In this document: positions 6,306 to 8,366 of the stretch, piece by piece
Position numbering within the stretch: position 1 is the first letter of the stretch
Layout of the letters: each line of letters starts with the position of its first letter
Assembly: GCA_905372345.1 (NCBI GenBank)
Contig: CAJPPE010000059.1
Span: forward strand, 1-8,366
Length of the DNA stretch: 8,366 bases
Reading direction: 5' to 3'
Source of the DNA: an uncultured Treponema sp.
GTDB taxonomy: Bacteria; Spirochaetota; Spirochaetia; Treponematales; Treponemataceae
Translations under genes and position numbers: made by a program
Notes under the pieces: model-generated
Told to the model about the DNA's origin: nothing
Database searches by the model: none
What the model saw: only the letters and a program-made list of their open reading frames with translations

Positions 6306-6530
6306 ATGACTCTTGATGAATTGGAACAAGGAAAAAAAGGAATCATAGAAGATCTTGAGATAAGCGGAATGACTTTGCAAAGGCTTATAAGTCTTGGGTT
6401 TACTCCCGGAGCTGAACTTTCGGTTGTAAGAAAGGCCCCGCTTTTAGATCCTTTTGACATTTCCATCTGCGGTTCGCTTGTAGCAGTCCGTAAGGACGAA
6501 GCTAAAAAAATCATTGTAAAAGAAGTTTAG
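6306..6530 (+). CDS. feoA: FeoA-family protein, second copy
   Basis: This 74-residue protein is a more canonical FeoA than its upstream neighbour. It starts MTLDELEQGKKGII, has RLISLGFTPG (26-35), then APLLDPFDISICGS (44-57) and ends with EAKKIIVKEV. These are the hallmark positions of the SH3-like FeoA domain. GGAG at 6296-6299 is 6 nt before the ATG, with a second GAGGAG just upstream. Only 3 nt separate its stop from the feoB ATG, so translation is probably coupled. It presumably interacts with the FeoB cytosolic region. Why two different FeoA proteins are kept is not evident; they may form a hetero-complex or have distinct regulatory roles. Confidence 0.92.
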   Translation: MTLDELEQGKKGIIEDLEISGMTLQRLISLGFTPGAELSVVRKAPLLDPFDISICGSLVAVRKDEAKKIIVKEV

Positions 6531-6533
6531 AAT

Positions 6534-8366
6534 ATGAAAAAAGAAAAAATAAATATTGCTTTTGCCGGTCAGCCTAACTCCGGTAAGTCAACCCTATTTA
6601 ACATGATGACGGGAGCTCATCAGCATGTTGCAAACTATCCGGGTATCACCGTTGAGAAAAAAACGGGAGAGTATTTTGCTCTTGACCAATCGGTTTTTAT
6701 TACCGACTTGCCCGGCACTTACAGCCTTACTTCCTATTCACCGGAAGAAAGAGTAACCCGTAATTTTATCCTCCGTGAAAAGCCCGAGCTTTTGGTAAAC
6801 ATTGCCGATGCCTCAAATTTGGAAAGACATCTTTATCTGACATTCCAGCTTTTGGAAATGAACTGTCCTATTGTTATGTACTTAAACAAGATGGATTCTG
6901 CAAAAAATGCAGGCTTGCAAATCGATGTCGATAAAGTTTCTTCTCTTTTAGGTATTCCGATAATAGCCGGTTCGGCTAAGAAAAAAGAAAAGGTAAACGA
7001 ATTAAAAGAACTTATTTCAAGAAGGGCTGAAAGCTCCGAACCGCAAAATCCCTTTATGCTTACCTACGGTAAGGATATGGAATCCTATTTGGAAAAAATT
7101 GTCGAAAAATTAAAGGATTCTGCAAAGGACGAATTTTTTTCTATTCCCTTAAGATGGCTTGCAATCAAGCTTTGCGAAAAGGACTCCGCAGTTATCGAAG
7201 AAGAGGGTAAAAATTTTACAAACTTTGATTCCATTTTAACTTTTATAAAAGAAATCGAAGCCGAGCACAAGGAAAAACATAAGCACAGCTTTGAAATAGA
7301 AATAGCTCTTGCCCGCTCCGCTGCGGCAAAAAAAATCGTTGAAGCTGCGGTTTCAAAAAAAGAACTTGAACAAAAAGCCGTCGAGTCCTTAAATATTAAA
7401 AGAAAGATTACCGAGGTTATTGCCGCCCTTATTCTTTGTTTTGTAACCTATGAAATTTTGGATTCCCTCTTTTTGCTTTTGCCGATTCCTATCTTTGCAA
7501 ATAACATTCTACGCTTGATTCTTAGCTTAGCCGGAGCCTTTGCCTTTACGGGAGGAGCTGCCCTTATCTATACTAAAGGCAGTTCAGGCAGTATAAATTC
7601 AACCGACAGAATCGACAAAGTGCTTTGCCACAAGGTTTACGGTCTTTTGATTTTAGTTGAGCTTGTTTTGGTTTTTTATTGGATAACGGTAGTTTTGGGT
7701 TATAAGATGACCGACAAGGTTTTCCCGATATTTAAATTTGTGAGAGCAATAGTTTCTCAACTTATTTATCCTGAAGGACTTATAAACGAGGGGCCTTTAA
7801 GAGGTTTGTTTTTAAGCGGGATAATTGATGGGGCAATAATGATTTTAAACTATGTCCCAATCTTTTTCTGCTTGTTTGCCCTCATTGCCTTTTTGGAAGA
7901 TGTCGGCTACATGGCCCGCCTTGCCTTTATCATGGATAGGATTTTACGCAAGTTTGGTTTACACGGACAGTCAACCCTTCCTATGATTCTCTCGGGTGTT
8001 ATAATGGGAGGCTGTGTTGTTCCAGGTGTTATGTCCACAAGGACAATCAGAGATGATAAGTCAAGATTGGTAACGATTCTTATCCTGCCCCTTCTTAACT
8101 GTATGGCGAAGATTCCTTTTTATGTTTTAATTACGGGAATATTTTTTACAAGCTACCAATGGATAGTTCTAGGCGGAATTTCATTTTTTACATTGATAGT
8201 CGCCCTTATTGTTGCAAAATATTTCAGCCTCTATGTTGTTCACGGAAAACCTGAGCCTTTTGTACTTGAGCTTCCAGCTTATAATATGCCGACCCTTAGA
8301 GGTGTTTTAACACGCACCTTTGAACGCTTATGGAGCTTTATCAAAAAGGTTGCAACGACTGTAGTT
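6534..8366 (+). CDS. feoB: Ferrous iron transport protein B FeoB (C-terminus cut by window edge)
   Basis: FeoB is the GTPase-linked inner-membrane permease for Fe(II). The window holds exactly 611 open codons; family members are usually about 650-800 residues. The G domain has P-loop GQPNSGKST (12-20), switch region NYPGITVE (34-41), DLPGTY (58-63), NKMD (118-121) and SAK (147-149). A helical regulatory region follows up to about 277. The permease core is recognised by DRIDKVL (from 358), LEDVGYMAR, the GCVVP segment (493-497) and NCMAKIP (C523). DRID in typical FeoB follows the helical domain after a short linker. Here about 80 residues with two hydrophobic stretches (293-316 and 322-346) intervene. 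The usual GCNVPA-type motif reads GCVVPG. The ATG has only a weak AGAAG upstream and lies 3 nt after the second feoA, suggesting coupling. Substrate iron is the family expectation; Mn or other divalent metals cannot be excluded. Confidence 0.93.
   Translation, partial: MKKEKINIAFAGQPNSGKSTLFNMMTGAHQHVANYPGITVEKKTGEYFALDQSVFITDLPGTYSLTSYSPEERVTRNFILREKPELLVNIADASNLERHLYLTFQLLEMNCPIVMYLNKMDSAKNAGLQIDVDKVSSLLGIPIIAGSAKKKEKVNELKELISRRAESSEPQNPFMLTYGKDMESYLEKIVEKLKDSAKDEFFSIPLRWLAIKLCEKDSAVIEEEGKNFTNFDSILTFIKEIEAEHKEKHKHSFEIEIALARSAAAKKIVEAAVSKKELEQKAVESLNIKRKITEVIAALILCFVTYEILDSLFLLLPIPIFANNILRLILSLAGAFAFTGGAALIYTKGSSGSINSTDRIDKVLCHKVYGLLILVELVLVFYWITVVLGYKMTDKVFPIFKFVRAIVSQLIYPEGLINEGPLRGLFLSGIIDGAIMILNYVPIFFCLFALIAFLEDVGYMARLAFIMDRILRKFGLHGQSTLPMILSGVIMGGCVVPGVMSTRTIRDDKSRLVTILILPLLNCMAKIPFYVLITGIFFTSYQWIVLGGISFFTLIVALIVAKYFSLYVVHGKPEPFVLELPAYNMPTLRGVLTRTFERLWSFIKKVATTVV

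Noticed and set aside
6302..6514. Minus-strand ORF of 70 codons
   Set aside because: Antisense to the second feoA, which is clearly the real gene.
7085..7270. Minus-strand ORF of 61 codons
   Set aside because: Antisense to the continuous feoB frame.

Overview
The window is AT-rich bacterial chromosome with dense coding, strong purine-rich ribosome sites and frequent A/T-ending codons. Gene content and protein style (a MutL with an endonuclease motif, a divergent FeoB with two FeoA genes, paired ABC exporters) would fit an oral/host-associated spirochaete of the Treponema denticola type. That assignment is inference from general resemblance, not a database match.

Layout. Positions 1-1960 carry a leftward pair, xseB followed 11 nt later by mutL. 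mutL runs off the left edge without its C-terminus. Positions 1961-2267 are a divergent control region. It holds a perfect 19-bp inverted repeat, a good -35/-10 pair pointing right, a weaker pair pointing left, and a 13-codon micro-ORF with a strong Shine-Dalgarno just before the first rightward gene. Positions 2268-5962 encode two half-size ABC exporters overlapping by ATGA, which probably form a heterodimer. After a 92-nt gap, positions 6055-8366 hold feoA, a second feoA and a feoB that runs off the right edge.

How the parts work together. XseB (exonuclease VII small subunit) and MutL (mismatch repair) are DNA-metabolism proteins. The ABC pair is an inner-membrane exporter of unknown substrate. 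The Feo proteins make up a ferrous-iron uptake system. The ABC pair lies directly upstream of feo on the same strand, with no convincing terminator between, so partial cotranscription is possible but unproven.

Points worth a second look are an apparent two-helix insertion in FeoB before its conserved DRID segment, a changed FeoB GCNVP-type motif, the leader micro-ORF and palindrome ahead of the ABC operon, and short in-frame tandem repeats at interdomain linkers of MutL and both ABC proteins. I see no phage, insertion sequence, CRISPR array, tRNA or rRNA, and no clear evidence of a wholly new multi-gene system.
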